Below are positions 1 to 11,418 of a stretch of 64,000 nucleotides of DNA, in pieces. The DNA comes from Alnus glutinosa (Eukaryota; Streptophyta; Magnoliopsida; Fagales; Betulaceae), in contig NC_084899.1 in assembly GCF_958979055.1 (NCBI RefSeq), positions 5,429,001-5,493,000 on the forward strand, written 5' to 3'. Below the pieces are notes generated by a model. The model had not been told where the DNA came from, made no database searches, and was given only the letters and a program-made list of their open reading frames with translations. Each line of letters opens with the position of its first letter. Position 1 is the stretch's first letter. The position numbers and the translations under genes were made by a program.

Positions 1-145
1 CGAGAAGAGCTTGGCCTCATAGGAAGTAGTCATAAGTAAAACAAAGGCAAAGGATTTGGAAGTACAGAGGCATAGTCGTCACTGTCATTTGAACTTATTG
101 TCTCCTGAATTTTTGCATTTTTCCAACTTATATTATGATTTGCAG

Positions 146-1944
146 GTGCGGATCTTGGAATGACTGGAAAAAGGATTTCTACACCCGCTGATGTAGTATA
201 TGTAGGTCTTGGTACACATTTTGTGCCATCGGGGAGCTTGGGTCCTTTGAAGGAGGCCCTTTTGGCAACTACATTGTATGTCTCAGATCATCATTCTATC
301 TGTAATTGTTATTTTCATTTTCATGGAATCCATTTAGCTTTTCTGTGATGTCTTGCTTAGAAACTCGCATTTAATTTCCTTATAATTTTGAACATTTTAA
401 GTTGTTTAAAATTAACAGCCATATATTAGAGAAGTTTTGCTTCTTTAGTTGATTTTGCTCTATGAAATTGATTTGGTGAAATGAGGAGAACTCCATGACT
501 GTTTTCTTTTGGTAAGTCAGGACTTTTCGTGGTGCAGTTTTGTAATTGCTGCCATTTGATTTATTCATGGTGAGCTAGAACCACATGATAAGATTAATAT
601 ATGAAGTCCAAGTGTTTGTTTTTGATGAACTCCACGGTGCATATACCTTGTGGTTCAGTATATAATTTCCTCATGTTTATTGACTTATAATATATGAGAA
701 ATGTTGTTCCGCACAAAAGATGGTCCCTTAGTAAAACGCACATGGTTTCTTACTTAAAAAACTTATATCCACTTGTTACTTCAGTTCTGAGGATCCACAT
801 GAAGACATCGAAGCACTTTTGGGGAAATACAGCAGTAACCCTGAGTCTGAGTCCCAGTTAAAATTGTTGTTACCTCATATAGTTTCATGCTTCGGTGCAA
901 ATAAGTCAGTTAATGAGACGATTGAAGAACTGAAAAAGCATCAGCTTAGCAGTGAAGCTGCTGGTATGTTTATGCGTACCGATTGTTTTATTGGTTGATG
1001 AATGAAATGTACATACATCTCTTTGGTTCTACCAAAGACTGAGATGTCAAGTGGAATTTCTAACCTTCTTACTCGATGTTGTCCCTTCGTGCTTTCCGAT
1101 TGCCGTTCTTTCCCTGGGCAGTGGTAGAGTGGGCTAATGAAGCTCTTCAAGGTCTTGGAAAAGGTGCTCCATTTTCGCTTTGCTTAACACAAAAGCATTT
1201 CTCTAGAGTTGCATCTGCCCATGGAAAAGAGGACAGCGAATTGTCCACAGTCAGTTTTGAGCTTACTTCTTTTTTCTTTTTCTTTCTTGTTTTGGTAGTT
1301 TTCTTTTCCTATGGAGCATAAGTTATGTAACATGTTTATTCCTGCATCTGGTTGCTTCCAGCTAAGCGGTGTGATGAAAACCGAATACCGCATCGCCTTA
1401 CGGTTTTCTCTACGAAATGATTTTGCAGAAGGTGTCCGGGCAGTTTTGGTGGACAAGGATCAGGTTATATCATTTGTCTCTGAAGTCCCTTTCTCTATAC
1501 TGTAGAAGAATGTGGAAATATGTTAGTTTTGTGAGCTTGGTGTAATGTTAACATCAAGTTACTGTGTTTAGTAGTGATTTCTCGTGTTACTAGCTATATC
1601 ATGCAAACTATCTTCTTAGCGTCCTAGTTATCTTCTTGTTCAGAACTTGGGGTGCTATTACTTCTAGTTTCTTCTGCAGATGGTACCAATTTTCTATTGG
1701 CAATATTAATGCTGTATCAATCTTTTTTGGTCTTTGAGCCCTTAGAAGTATACTCATTTACCTACTTATCAAAAGAAGTGTACTCATTTGCCAAATAAAT
1801 GCTGTATTTTGCTCTGAACCTGTCATGATTATGGCCATTCAGAACCCAAAGTGGAATCCAGCAAGTTTGGAGGAAGTCGATCACAGTGAAGTGGAAATCC
1901 TCTTTGCCCCATTGAGCCCAGAAGTGGAGGAGTTGAGAGCGTGA
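146..1944 (+). CDS. 3-hydroxyisobutyryl-CoA hydrolase-like protein, copy A, last five exons (5' part outside window)
   Basis: Crotonase-fold acyl-CoA thioesterase of the HIBCH-like family, expected to act in mitochondria in valine breakdown or related CoA-ester hydrolysis. Five exons read without a break: 146-275, 785-963, 1122-1249, 1362-1463 and 1843-1944, ending in TGA. They match exons 7-11 of copy B at 24985-26775 in length, phase and splice sites. By hand count there are nine base differences in 641 coding bases, five of them replacements. The first exon reads [10 protein letters not shown] where copy B reads [10 protein letters not shown]; the tyrosine agrees with the family, so the aspartate in A looks derived. 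A second change is Ser to Phe in IALRFSLR. The exon 9 donor is gtcagt instead of gtgagt. Nothing in the visible part is broken, so this may be the end of an expressed gene or of a young non-functional copy; the missing exons decide. Confidence 0.85.
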
Positions 1945-2133
1945 GAGATTGCATTATAACTGTCCTAGTTAGTCCTTGTTGCATCAATAACAGAGATGGG
2001 TTGTCCATTGAAGTATATTTTCAGCTGTCGAAAATAAGTTCATTTTACATAAGCAAAAGGCATCGAACTGTGTGTACGCCGTATGGTTTTCGTCTGTGAT
2101 GATGGTGACTGTGTTTATAGAATTTTGTGTGAT

Positions 2134-2304
2134 GAGAAATGCTAAACATTCCAAATTTTTTTTCCTAAAATTGGTTCTCAAATGATGTGTCACAATCCCA
2201 TGAGATTGTGGCACATTTTTCAAAATGATAGATCACATGAGGTGTTGACACATCATTTGGGAACGAACTTTTGGAAAAAAAATTTGGGATGCCTAGCATT
2301 CCCC
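2134..2304. mobile_element. MITE, about 171 bp, absent from the duplicate locus
   Basis: Terminal inverted repeats of about 30 bp can be read: gagaaatgctaaacattcc at the left and the complement of ggatgcctagcattcccc at the right, both running into a T-rich tract. Flanks are TTGTGTGAT (left) and GTTTGTGAT (right). The other duplicate has a single TTTTGTGAT at this place near 26950, which is the empty site. A 9-bp duplication suggests a Mutator-type relative; no coding capacity is present. Confidence 0.85.
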
Positions 2305-2415
2305 GTTTGTGATATCGTGGGCCCCAGGAGTTGTTGTACTCTACAGCCAGACCTTGCAAATGATTGTGATTCTGTGAATGTTTCTTCTTCTATACCCTCT
2401 CTTCATTCAAATTTA

Positions 2416-2699
2416 GGTATGTTTGGGTTTTTTATTTTAAATTGGGCGATTCTAAAAGTAATTTTTAAAAACGCTGTTAAGCGTTTGGCAAAATTACAGT
2501 TTAGCCTTTAAAATCGCAAATGAACTTTTAAAATTCTTCGTTTTTCAAAAAATACAATCTTATCTGCGATTTGAAAAAGAAGATTTTTTGCGTTTTTAAA
2601 TCACAATTTTTAAAAACGCAGTTCTTAAACAATTTATGTTATGTAATTTGGTTTAAAATTGTACTTAATGTCTACGAAATCACAATTCCAAACGAACAC
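2416..2699. mobile_element. MITE family 1, copy 1 (TTA target site)
   Basis: Ends read ggtatgtttgggttt and ttccaaacgaacac, flanked by TTA on both sides. The duplicate locus has one uninterrupted aaatttaggctttg at this place. The interior repeats the words gcgatttt and tttttaaaaacgca that mark this family. The 3-bp TTA flank and short inverted ends fit PIF/Harbinger-like MITEs; the superfamily is inferred. Confidence 0.85.
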
Positions 2700-3162
2700 T
2701 TAAGCTTTGAAAAACCTGTGAGCGAATGTTGAATATATCACTTCCTCACTTGAGAGGATGCTTTAATTTGTCATTTTGCATCAGCAATCTGAAGCCTTAA
2801 ATTTATTTCTTTATTACTTTGAGCAGAAGCATAGAAAAGTCATAATCTGACCTCAAATCCTTGCAACGTTTAGTTTTTAGATAAGTTAATGGACAAATCT
2901 AGAGGTGGCTGCAGAAATACATGTGCTTCAACTTAAAAGAGAAACAAGTTGATGGGATAGACTGTAGAAGCATCCAAATTCTTTACTAGTCCTTTAGAAT
3001 GCTGATTATTCAAAGCAAACAAAATGTTACTTTCTAGGAAGAAAAAAAGGCCTTGACAAATCCTACAATGGATTTGATGTCAGTTGATGTTACTATGTCG
3101 CTTTTGGAGTCTTCTCCATGTCTGACCTTTTGGCTAATGTGGGATAATTTGGGTCATATCAG

Positions 3163-5244
3163 GATGAATGGACAGGGGAGCAAAAACTGCAATATACAGA
3201 TGTTCCAGAAGATATTGAACCTGAAGATATTCGGCCTATGGGCAACTATGCTGTTTCAATAACGTGGCCTGACGGATTTAGCCAGGTGACTAACATTTGA
3301 ATCAATGGTTAATAATGGAAAGAAAATTATATGATGGATTATTATTGTTGCCATAGAGTGAAACTTTTGACAGAGACTACCATAATAGAAGGGGAGGCAT
3401 CAACTTTATGGCAAACCTAATACCTTTCTTTGACCAAATATACAAAAGGCTTGACATTTGAATCAATGGTTAACAATGGAAAGAAAATGATATGATGGAT
3501 TGTATTATATTTTGCTGTAGAGAAATTTTTGGCATTGGGTATCCCTATAGTAGGGACAAATTATAGTGAGTGACTGGGGCAGTTCTAATTAAAGAATTGC
3601 TTAGATGGCAGTAAATAACCAATATATGGCTAATTGGTATCTTGAGTCTGATTCTTGCTACCTAGTCTAAATGCAAATTTTATAATATTTTAATCTTAAC
3701 TTTTATATGAGCATTGCCGTGTAACACATGCATACCTGCCAGGCAACCTTAGATGCAAGCACAGCCTGCTTGATAGATTTTGAGGCCTGAGGCGATAAAT
3801 TTAAGTAAGACATTTTTTATATTTAATTTATTAATATTAATTTTTAGTTTATAATTTTTATTTAAAAATCATTTTTATTGCTTCTTGCTCTTAATTTTTT
3901 CCAAACATGTAGATTTCATTGTTGCAAGACATTTAGTTTCCACGAATGACATATTTTGTGTTGAACTATATATAATTCCTTTTATGTACCACAAAACGAA
4001 ATTTACTTTATTTTAATGATCGAACTTAGTCATTATGTTAGTTCTACATTCAGGCAAAATTACTTATACTTTAGGGTGCAAGTAATGTAGATTCCATTTT
4101 TCTCCTTCTTTCCCTCTAAAGTCTTAGGGTCCGTTTAGGTTTGCGATTTCAAAAAGTGCGATTTAAAATCACGATTTTAAAATGTGCGATTTGGAAAAAG
4201 TAATTTTTAAAAACGCAGTTAAGCGTTTGGCAAAATCACAGTTTAGCATTTAAAATCGCAAATTAGCCTTTAAAATTCTGCGTTTTCAAAAAAGCACCAT
4301 CTTACTTGCGATTTGAAAACGCAGAAAATTTGCGTTTTCAAATCGCAATTTTTAAAAACGCAGTTCCCAAACGATTTATGTTCTGCGATTTGATTTAAAA
4401 TCGCACTTATTGTCTATGAAATCGCAATCCCAAACGCACCCTAAGTATCTTGCGATTCAACTTTTTTGTAACTTCTTTTTTTTATTATTATTATAATTGA
4501 GCCTTAATTAAAAAGCATTGACTAACCATTTTATTATAATTGGGCCTTCAAAGATTTTTTTTTTTGTTAAAATAAATTTAATTATTCTATATTACTAATT
4601 GGAACCTTAGGCGGCCACCTAATTGGCCTAGCTAATCAGCCAGCCATGGATGCATGTGCATGTTCACCAGCATGTCTCCCAATTTATTCATATCTCTATT
4701 TTCATATTATGTTGATTATGTTTCCTTATAAGAATATTCTCCATTTAGGTTTGATTGTACCATATTTGTCTACCATAGTCTTTCTATAAGAGAAAGAATC
4801 CACCATTGAGGTTTGATTGTACCATATTTGTCTACCACAGTCTTTCGCAATCGTCTTTCTATAAGAGAAAGAATTCACCATTTGGTTTCATTCTTATTAA
4901 TCTCTTGTCCATCTCCATTTAAGAGATGTGCAAATCTACCATTGAATCTGTGGAACACTTGAGTTTTACAGATTTAATGGTGAAATTACAAACGAGATGT
5001 GCAAGAAAATAACACCAAACACATTTCTTCAGTCTTCATAATGGTGAACCCGGCCAAAATTCCCCATGTATTTTGTCCCTTTGCTTCTGCTTTTCCTCTC
5101 CATATTTTATATTCCTCATAAATTTCTGCATGTTCTATGTCACTATCTTATCTCTATCTTGTGCTACAGATTGCACCCTATGATCAGCTCCAAATGATTG
5201 AACGGTTAGTTGATGTTCCTAAACCAAGTGGTACACAGGCATGA
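3163..5244 (+). pseudogene. HCF101: Orphan last two exons of an HCF101-like Fe-S scaffold gene
   Basis: Two exons read in frame: 3163-3285 (41 codons, beginning DEWTGEQKLQYTDVPEDIEP) and 5170-5244 (24 codons plus TGA, containing IAPYDQLQMIERLVDVPKPS). The intron has ag/gt borders. I recognise this as the C-terminal DUF971-type domain of HCF101, a plastid Mrp/NBP35-type P-loop ATPase needed for [4Fe-4S] delivery to photosystem I. None of the ATPase exons occurs upstream: between 2749 and 3163 I see no further exon, and before 2749 lies hydrolase copy A. The piece therefore cannot encode a working protein by itself, although its reading frame is still clean. The intron carries a family 1 MITE at 4127-4441. 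The HCF101 assignment is from remembered family sequence. Confidence 0.78.
4127..4441. mobile_element. MITE family 1, copy 2, in the HCF101 intron
   Basis: About 315 bp. The left end gggtccgtttaggtttgcga is mirrored at the right by tcgcaatcccaaacgcaccc. The interior consists of gcgatttt/aaaatcgc words in both orientations. Flanks are TTA (left) and TAA (right), so the duplication is not exact here. Confidence 0.85.
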
Positions 5245-6617
5245 TACTATCACTGTTATTTGTTGACCTACAACTCTATAACTCAATTGGGTGGACTGCA
5301 TCAATTCAATACGTGTGCCTTCATGAGGATAGTTCAAGTTTCAAATCTTTTTTACTCTCCTGCAGCCGTAATAGCTTCAAGTGAAGATTAATTCGTAATG
5401 ACTGGAGATTAATAGGCCATTAATACCTCCTGAGATGTTCCTCTTTTCTTATTTATTTATTTATTTTTCCTTTCTAAAGAATTTAGGCAATTGTGTATGA
5501 GAAATTCCTATCGTGAAATTTTTGCTAAAAGCATGCAATATATTTCCAGTTATCAATATTTTCTTCTATCTTTTAAGTGGTAAAAGATCATTAAGAAAGC
5601 TTTTAATTCAAACTAAGGTAATTATCGAATTTTTATTTTATTTTTTTGAACAAATTCCAAAGCTGGGATCAAAACATAAGGACAACAAGTTCCCTAATTA
5701 CAATATCATGAATCCGAGGTGAAATTTCTTCTATTCAGATTGAGTCTACAATATGAGTGACGGCCTCTTATGCTAAGCTGTGAGCTGTTGAATTGGCCTC
5801 TCGCTTTACATGAACTATGGCTACTATCCAGTTCATTCCAGATTTTATGCCATCCACAAAATGTCCATATATATGCTTGTATTGGGCATATACGTAGTAC
5901 ATTCTCTAACAATTTGCAATGCATTTCTTTCGAGACAAATATCAAACAAATTCACATCCAAATTTAGCTTAAGAAAGTTTTTTCTCTTTTTTTCGGGGGA
6001 ACAAATTGTTAGGAAAATGTTAGGAACTCCAAATATTTTTCCTAAATTATCTCCTAATTTCTCTTTATTTTGTCAACCATGCAATTATATTTGATATGTG
6101 ATGATTTTAGTTCTCTAAAATAGTGTAGACTACAATTTCAGACACTTTATTTTTGTACTCATGCCTATATTTTATATTACTAATATATCAATCTTAACAC
6201 ATATTTATGAAGTTCAATAGATGGACCATTTGTGATACACCTATCATGTTATAAAATACTTCATTTCTATTTTGAGTTGTGTTTATCATAATTTTTGTAT
6301 ATAGTAGAACTATAATATATAAAGAGGCAAAAACATAAGTTATTTTGTCACTACATTGTAATCCGGCTCCTTCAAAGATGAAATTTTAGCTCCATCACTA
6401 GTGGTCGGCCACCATCAGTGGTTGTTTTAGAAACATCCCAAAACTGTTTTGAGGGTGATCCGGCCACCCTCAAACAAAATTGGGGGTAGTTTGGCTACCC
6501 CTAACCCTATTATAAGGGTGGCAAAAAAAGTAATTCAAAAAAAAAAGAAAAATTGAACTCTACTCGCCCCTTTTGGCCTTCACTTTTCTTAGTTTTTCCC
6601 CCTCTTTGTTTTATGCA
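5245..6617. other. Intergenic, no gene seen
   Basis: AT-rich sequence after the HCF101 stub. Between about 6395 and 6530 there is a run of imperfect ggccacc/ggtggc words of the kind found in the middle of the neighbouring inverted-repeat element, so an older decayed relative is possible. No open frame here looks coding. Confidence 0.5.
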
Positions 6618-6626
6618 TTTAAACTA

Positions 6627-7316
6627 GGGAAAATTACACCGTTGGTCTCTGTGGTATGTCATAATTATTTTTCACTTCCTATGGTTTAAAAAGTTCATGG
6701 GAGGTCCTCGTGGTATGCAATAATTACAAATCGATCCCTGGCGTCAAATTCTGTTAAAATTTTTAACAGATTCCGTCAAATGCCACGTCAGAGACACGTG
6801 TCGCCAATAAGATGGCGACACATGTCCATCTTAATAAAAAAAAATAAATTCATTAAAAAATAATAAAAATACTTATTTTTTTTTTAAAAAAAAAAAAAAA
6901 GCTGAAAGGGTGGCTGGGCCACCCCAGGCCACCCCCTGTGGCTTGAGGGTGGCGCGCGGCCACCCCCAGTGGCTGAGGGCGGCCAGGCCACCCCCAAAGG
7001 AGTGGCCCAGCCACCCTTTCAGCTTTTTTGTTTTGTTTTTTTTTTTTTAATTTTTTTTTTAAAAAATAAGTATTTTTATTTATTTTTTAATAAATTTATA
7101 TTTTTTTATTAAGATTGACACGTGTCGCCATCTTATTGGCGACACGTGTCGCTGACGTGGCATTTGACGGAATCTGTTAAAATTTTTAAAAGAATTTGAC
7201 GACATGGATCGATTTGTAATTATTGCATACTACGAGGACCTCCCATGAACTTTTTAAACCATAGGGAATGAAAAATAATTATGGCATACCACAGGGACTA
7301 ACGGTGCAATTTTCCC
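6627..7316. mobile_element. Long-inverted-repeat Mutator-like element, 690 bp, 9-bp TSD
   Basis: Flanked by exact 9-bp copies of TTTAAACTA (6618-6626 and 7317-7325). The arms, each roughly 270 bp, start gggaaaattacaccgttg and end in its near complement caacggtgcaattttccc pattern. They contain the palindromic word gacacgtgtcgcc in both arms. The middle, about 6900-7030, is very GC-rich and made of ggccaccc/gggtggc words. Non-autonomous, with no transposase. The structure (long arms, 9-bp duplication) is the known mark of Mutator-like elements. Confidence 0.9.
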
Positions 7317-7325
7317 TTTAAACTA

Positions 7326-8296
7326 TGTGGCTCATTCGAATCCTTTCATTATAAATTACAAGAGATCTCAATTCAATAATAATATGAGGAGCAATTAATA
7401 CAACATCTCTTTATTTTGAGAATTGTTATATTATATTAAATAAATACAATTATCTACTTTTGGGTATTTCACATAATTATGAAACACAATTTCTATCTAA
7501 AAATGATTTGTGGATTTGATTGAAAGATTTACATCTTTCATGTCATCAATCCAAAATTTTGGAGGAAAAACTAAAATTTTAAAGTGTATGGAGAAAAATT
7601 GGTCCCACTTTGGCTAGATACAAAAAAGTCAACTAATTTATAAGGTATCATTTTCACTTTAACAATAAATTGAGTGATGAAGAAGAGAGCTAGCTGCTTA
7701 GCCGTGGTAAGTTGGCAACATCTCTCACATCACTCGCATGAGCTCTAGCTTATGCAATGGGCTATGGGCGTTATGAGGTGCACTTTGCACTTTGCACTTA
7801 ACACTCGATCAACCTAAATATCCTACAATCAAGATAAGTGGCTAAATCCCGCGAAACCATTCCGTAAAAGTTCATTGATATCTTCTTTTTATAAAGCAAA
7901 TCAACTTCAATTTTGAAATAATCCACGTCACTTTTGCTTCGATTGTTACAAAATATTTCATTTTTATGTGGAAAAGGCTAGTATCAATAGTTATGATTTT
8001 ACATATAGACAATTTCTCAATATCTTGTTCATTTGCAACAAAATATTTTCTTTCTGAGGCGGTCGACTGAGTTGGTCGTTTCAGGTGCGAAAATATTGAA
8101 AAATTGACCTTTTTTAGCTTTTGAAAGGGATTAATATGATATTTAAGTTGTCCATTAAGTTAAATTTTTGTCGTTATAATTGATGACTATTGGCTCAAAT
8201 GATTTTGGACTATTAAATGAGTCCAAAATCACTACAAATATAACCATTTGGTCATATTCAAAAACAACGCAATAACATTTCTCTATTCTCCTACAA

Positions 8297-8327
<31 letters not shown>

Positions 8328-11300
8328 CTTCTTCTTCTTCTTTTTTTTTTTTTTTTTTTTTTTTTGAGAAATAGAAAGTACCATTCTAAAGTAACTTTTG
8401 GCTCTTCCGAACCAGACTTTTCAGAAGGTAACTCATCTTGGTATTACTCTCGCATAAGCACGTTTGACTGCAGAGTTTTGATAGCTTCATGATCATCACG
8501 ATTTTAAAACATATTGTGTCAAAAAATATGCAAGTGTACATATAAATATTTCTCCGTTCACAATTCACCTGCGACGTCATGTGAAGAGTCGTATAACGTC
8601 TCTTTGTTCGTTAGCATTAATTTAACAGAATTAGGAGCCGCCCTATTAATGAGTTCACCTGTAGAAGATATTTCCCGAATCCACTAGTAACGGCCATGAA
8701 TCATGAATGCATGCATCTTCAGCCATTGCACGTCAAAGAGGTCCCCTCTATTCAGTTGGCAGCCTTCGGCATTTATGCATGGCCTTCAATTTTCAAACCA
8801 ACTCTTTGTCGTTTCCACTTGTTAATATATATACTAGGCTGTTCTTATGTTTTGTTTGAATGAGATCTGATATATGCTCGATCAAAACAATTTGGTAAGG
8901 CTTCAATTCATTAATTATGACAACCCTAAATTAATTAATTAAAAAACCTAGTATGTTCTTGGCATGCAAGCGCGCGTGATCTTACGTACTTCTTATTTGG
9001 CATTGATCACAACGTCCATTTGATAGTACCCTTCAAATTGCATGTACGTAGGACCATCGCTCACCTATCAGTGTACGGACAATAACACCTGCAAGCAGAT
9101 GTCAAAATGGTATTGCATGACTTAAACCACAGAAACGAAAAAGGATTCACGCTTCAAAGAGAGAGAAATATAACTCTTCGTTGATTTCTAATCAGTCTTC
9201 ATTAGATCGAGTACAAAAGAATACCTTAACAGACATCGACTAAAATTCTAACCCTAATTTGAGTGACTTTCAACTAAACCTATTATTAAATTACAAAATA
9301 ACTCTTAACTCTTAAAATATAAAATTAAATACTAATACTAATATTCTAAATAAAACTAAAAGACCCAATTATTTATCTTTCAAAAAAAATTCTCACATAC
9401 TCCTCAAGCTTGCTAGAAGTCCATTTGGTTTTGTAATTTTGCACGTCAAAAGTGTGTTTTTAAGTAAAAACGACGCACGATTTTAAAGGTTAAATTGCGA
9501 TTTTAAATGTCAAATTACGATTTTACTAAATACTTAACTACGGTTTTAAAATTACATTTCAATTTATTAACTACTTTTTCACATGACGCTATTTTTTAAA
9601 ACCATATATTTTGAAATTGCAAAACTAAAATTGTACTCTTAAACAACTTTAAATTTCTGATTTTGGACTGCATACTGTTCATAATTTAAAATGTGTGCAT
9701 GAAGTCAGAAATTAGGTCAGGAAAGATAAAGCTTAAGTCGCTTCACTCCCCACGTGTGTTTGATTATTTGATTCATAATACGACTTTTCACCTACATCCC
9801 GTTGAAAATTAGCAGTAAGTGCGAATATATTCCAACAATTAACAATATAAATAATAATATATGAAAAATACTAATGTGCATGCTCTTCTTTAAAGAGAAG
9901 TACTCGGGGTCAAACCTATTTGGTTTATGAGCAACGGTCAGAGGAGGCCAGGAGGGAATTAATTCTTGGCCTTTTGGGGTGACAAAATGCCCAAAATACG
10001 CTTTTAATTACCAGCATGTTTTGTTGGATGTCTGTTCGGCTATGGAGCCTCACTTCACGTGGCATTAATTGCCATTGATGGGGCCTTAATTTGTTGATGA
10101 ACATTGAAAAGCTTGGCGCACACGCACACACGTGCTAGCTAGAACAAAAGCATCGATTGCTGCCTGCAGCCTGCCTCATATGAACCCCAAATTAAAAAAT
10201 AAAAAATAAATTAAAGAATCTTTTTTGTTTGTTTGCTTATTGTCTTTCTCATTTTTCTTCTTCCCAATGTTTTGCATTATTCAAGAATATTCTCCGATCC
10301 TATAATTACAAGCCAAAAAAAAAACAAAAAACAAAATAAAGTATTAAATCCTTCACATGAAAAAAGATCAAGTGCGGTGATATTCGGATCACAAAAAGGT
10401 TCGATCAATTTGTGTGACTCCAAACAAGACGTCTTCTAAAGTTGATGGTCCATGGGGCGGCATTGAATTTAAAAAGTTCCATATATCCCACTAGTTAATT
10501 AGTGCAATAAGTAGGTAGATATACTTTTTGGTATATATATATATACCAAATAGCAAGCCTAATGTCCTCCCTTGTAACCCTTTCCCTTATTCAATTAGAA
10601 AAAAAAAAAAAAAAAAAAAAAAAAAGCCTAATGCAATTGCTATTTGGCATTCTCTCCATTTGGGTAATTAATGTAAATTTAATATATTGTAATTACGTTA
10701 GTTTGTAGTTTGTCTTAGTGTAAAATATTTTTTTATTTTTTATTTATTTTTGTTTAGTGTTTAGTATGGTATAAAATATTAGTCAACATCAAAATGTTTT
10801 TAGTTGACTAAGAAAAATAATAAAAAATAGTTTATGCTTTTCATCTACGTATACCATTTTAATATTCTATGCCGCTCTCCCACACTCCCGAACAGAATAT
10901 TGTGAGAGGGGCCTACCTATCCGAACAAGTCTCATGCTGCCAGAACAGGCGAGCCCTACAAAGACTCTTTTGCAATCGTCTGGTGTCTGCCCAAATTGCA
11001 TGCCATACAGACAGACAATTGTATTGGATCTCAATCACACCCCCAAGGCCTTTTATTCTCACACAATATATATATATCTTCCTCCGTATCTTCTCTTCTC
11101 CGTCTCTCTTTCTCTCATTCGCAGCTTTTTAGATTTTCATGAAAATATAAAAAATGTTCTGTGATTTTTCATACAAGTCAAACGCCAGTTTTTTGAGCCA
11201 TTTTTAGGGTTGCAAGCAAACAGCGAAAATTAGTCACCTTTTTTTTTTTTTCTAAAAAAAATGTTTTCAACTAAAAATTTTCTAAAAAAAAAAATTTACA

Positions 11301-11409
11301 CCGTAGCATACATTAATGCATGTAATCTCATAAAATATTCTTGAGTACAATGTTTGTCTTTAATAAACTCGTCGTACTTGATTTCACCTCAACAATTAAA
11401 CTAAGATCA
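7326..11409. other. Intergenic, no gene seen
   Basis: About 4 kb without a recognisable gene. It holds a (CTT)n tract followed by poly-T at about 8297-8365, a degenerate stretch at about 9415-9660 built from gattttaaa words that may be an old family 1 MITE, a poly-A tract at 10598-10625, and a pyrimidine-rich leader-like region at 11040-11130. None of the small open frames resembles a protein I know. Confidence 0.5.
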
Positions 11410-11418
11410 TTCTTTTTT

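Larger units (their letters stand above)
1..2749 (+). repeat. Duplicated segment, copy A (partner 24840-27112)
   Basis: The window opens inside the intron before exon 7, and base 1 corresponds to 24840. Introns, exons and 3' flank match the second copy with only scattered substitutions and small indels, apart from two MITEs found only in this copy. The match ends after the shared cttcctcac at 2749; beyond it the two loci have nothing in common. The opposite boundary of this copy lies outside the window. Confidence 0.93.

Noticed and set aside
10869..11164. Leader-like region with an 87-codon frame
   Set aside because: The pyrimidine-rich and (TA)n parts explain the frame; no downstream exon could be attached to it.
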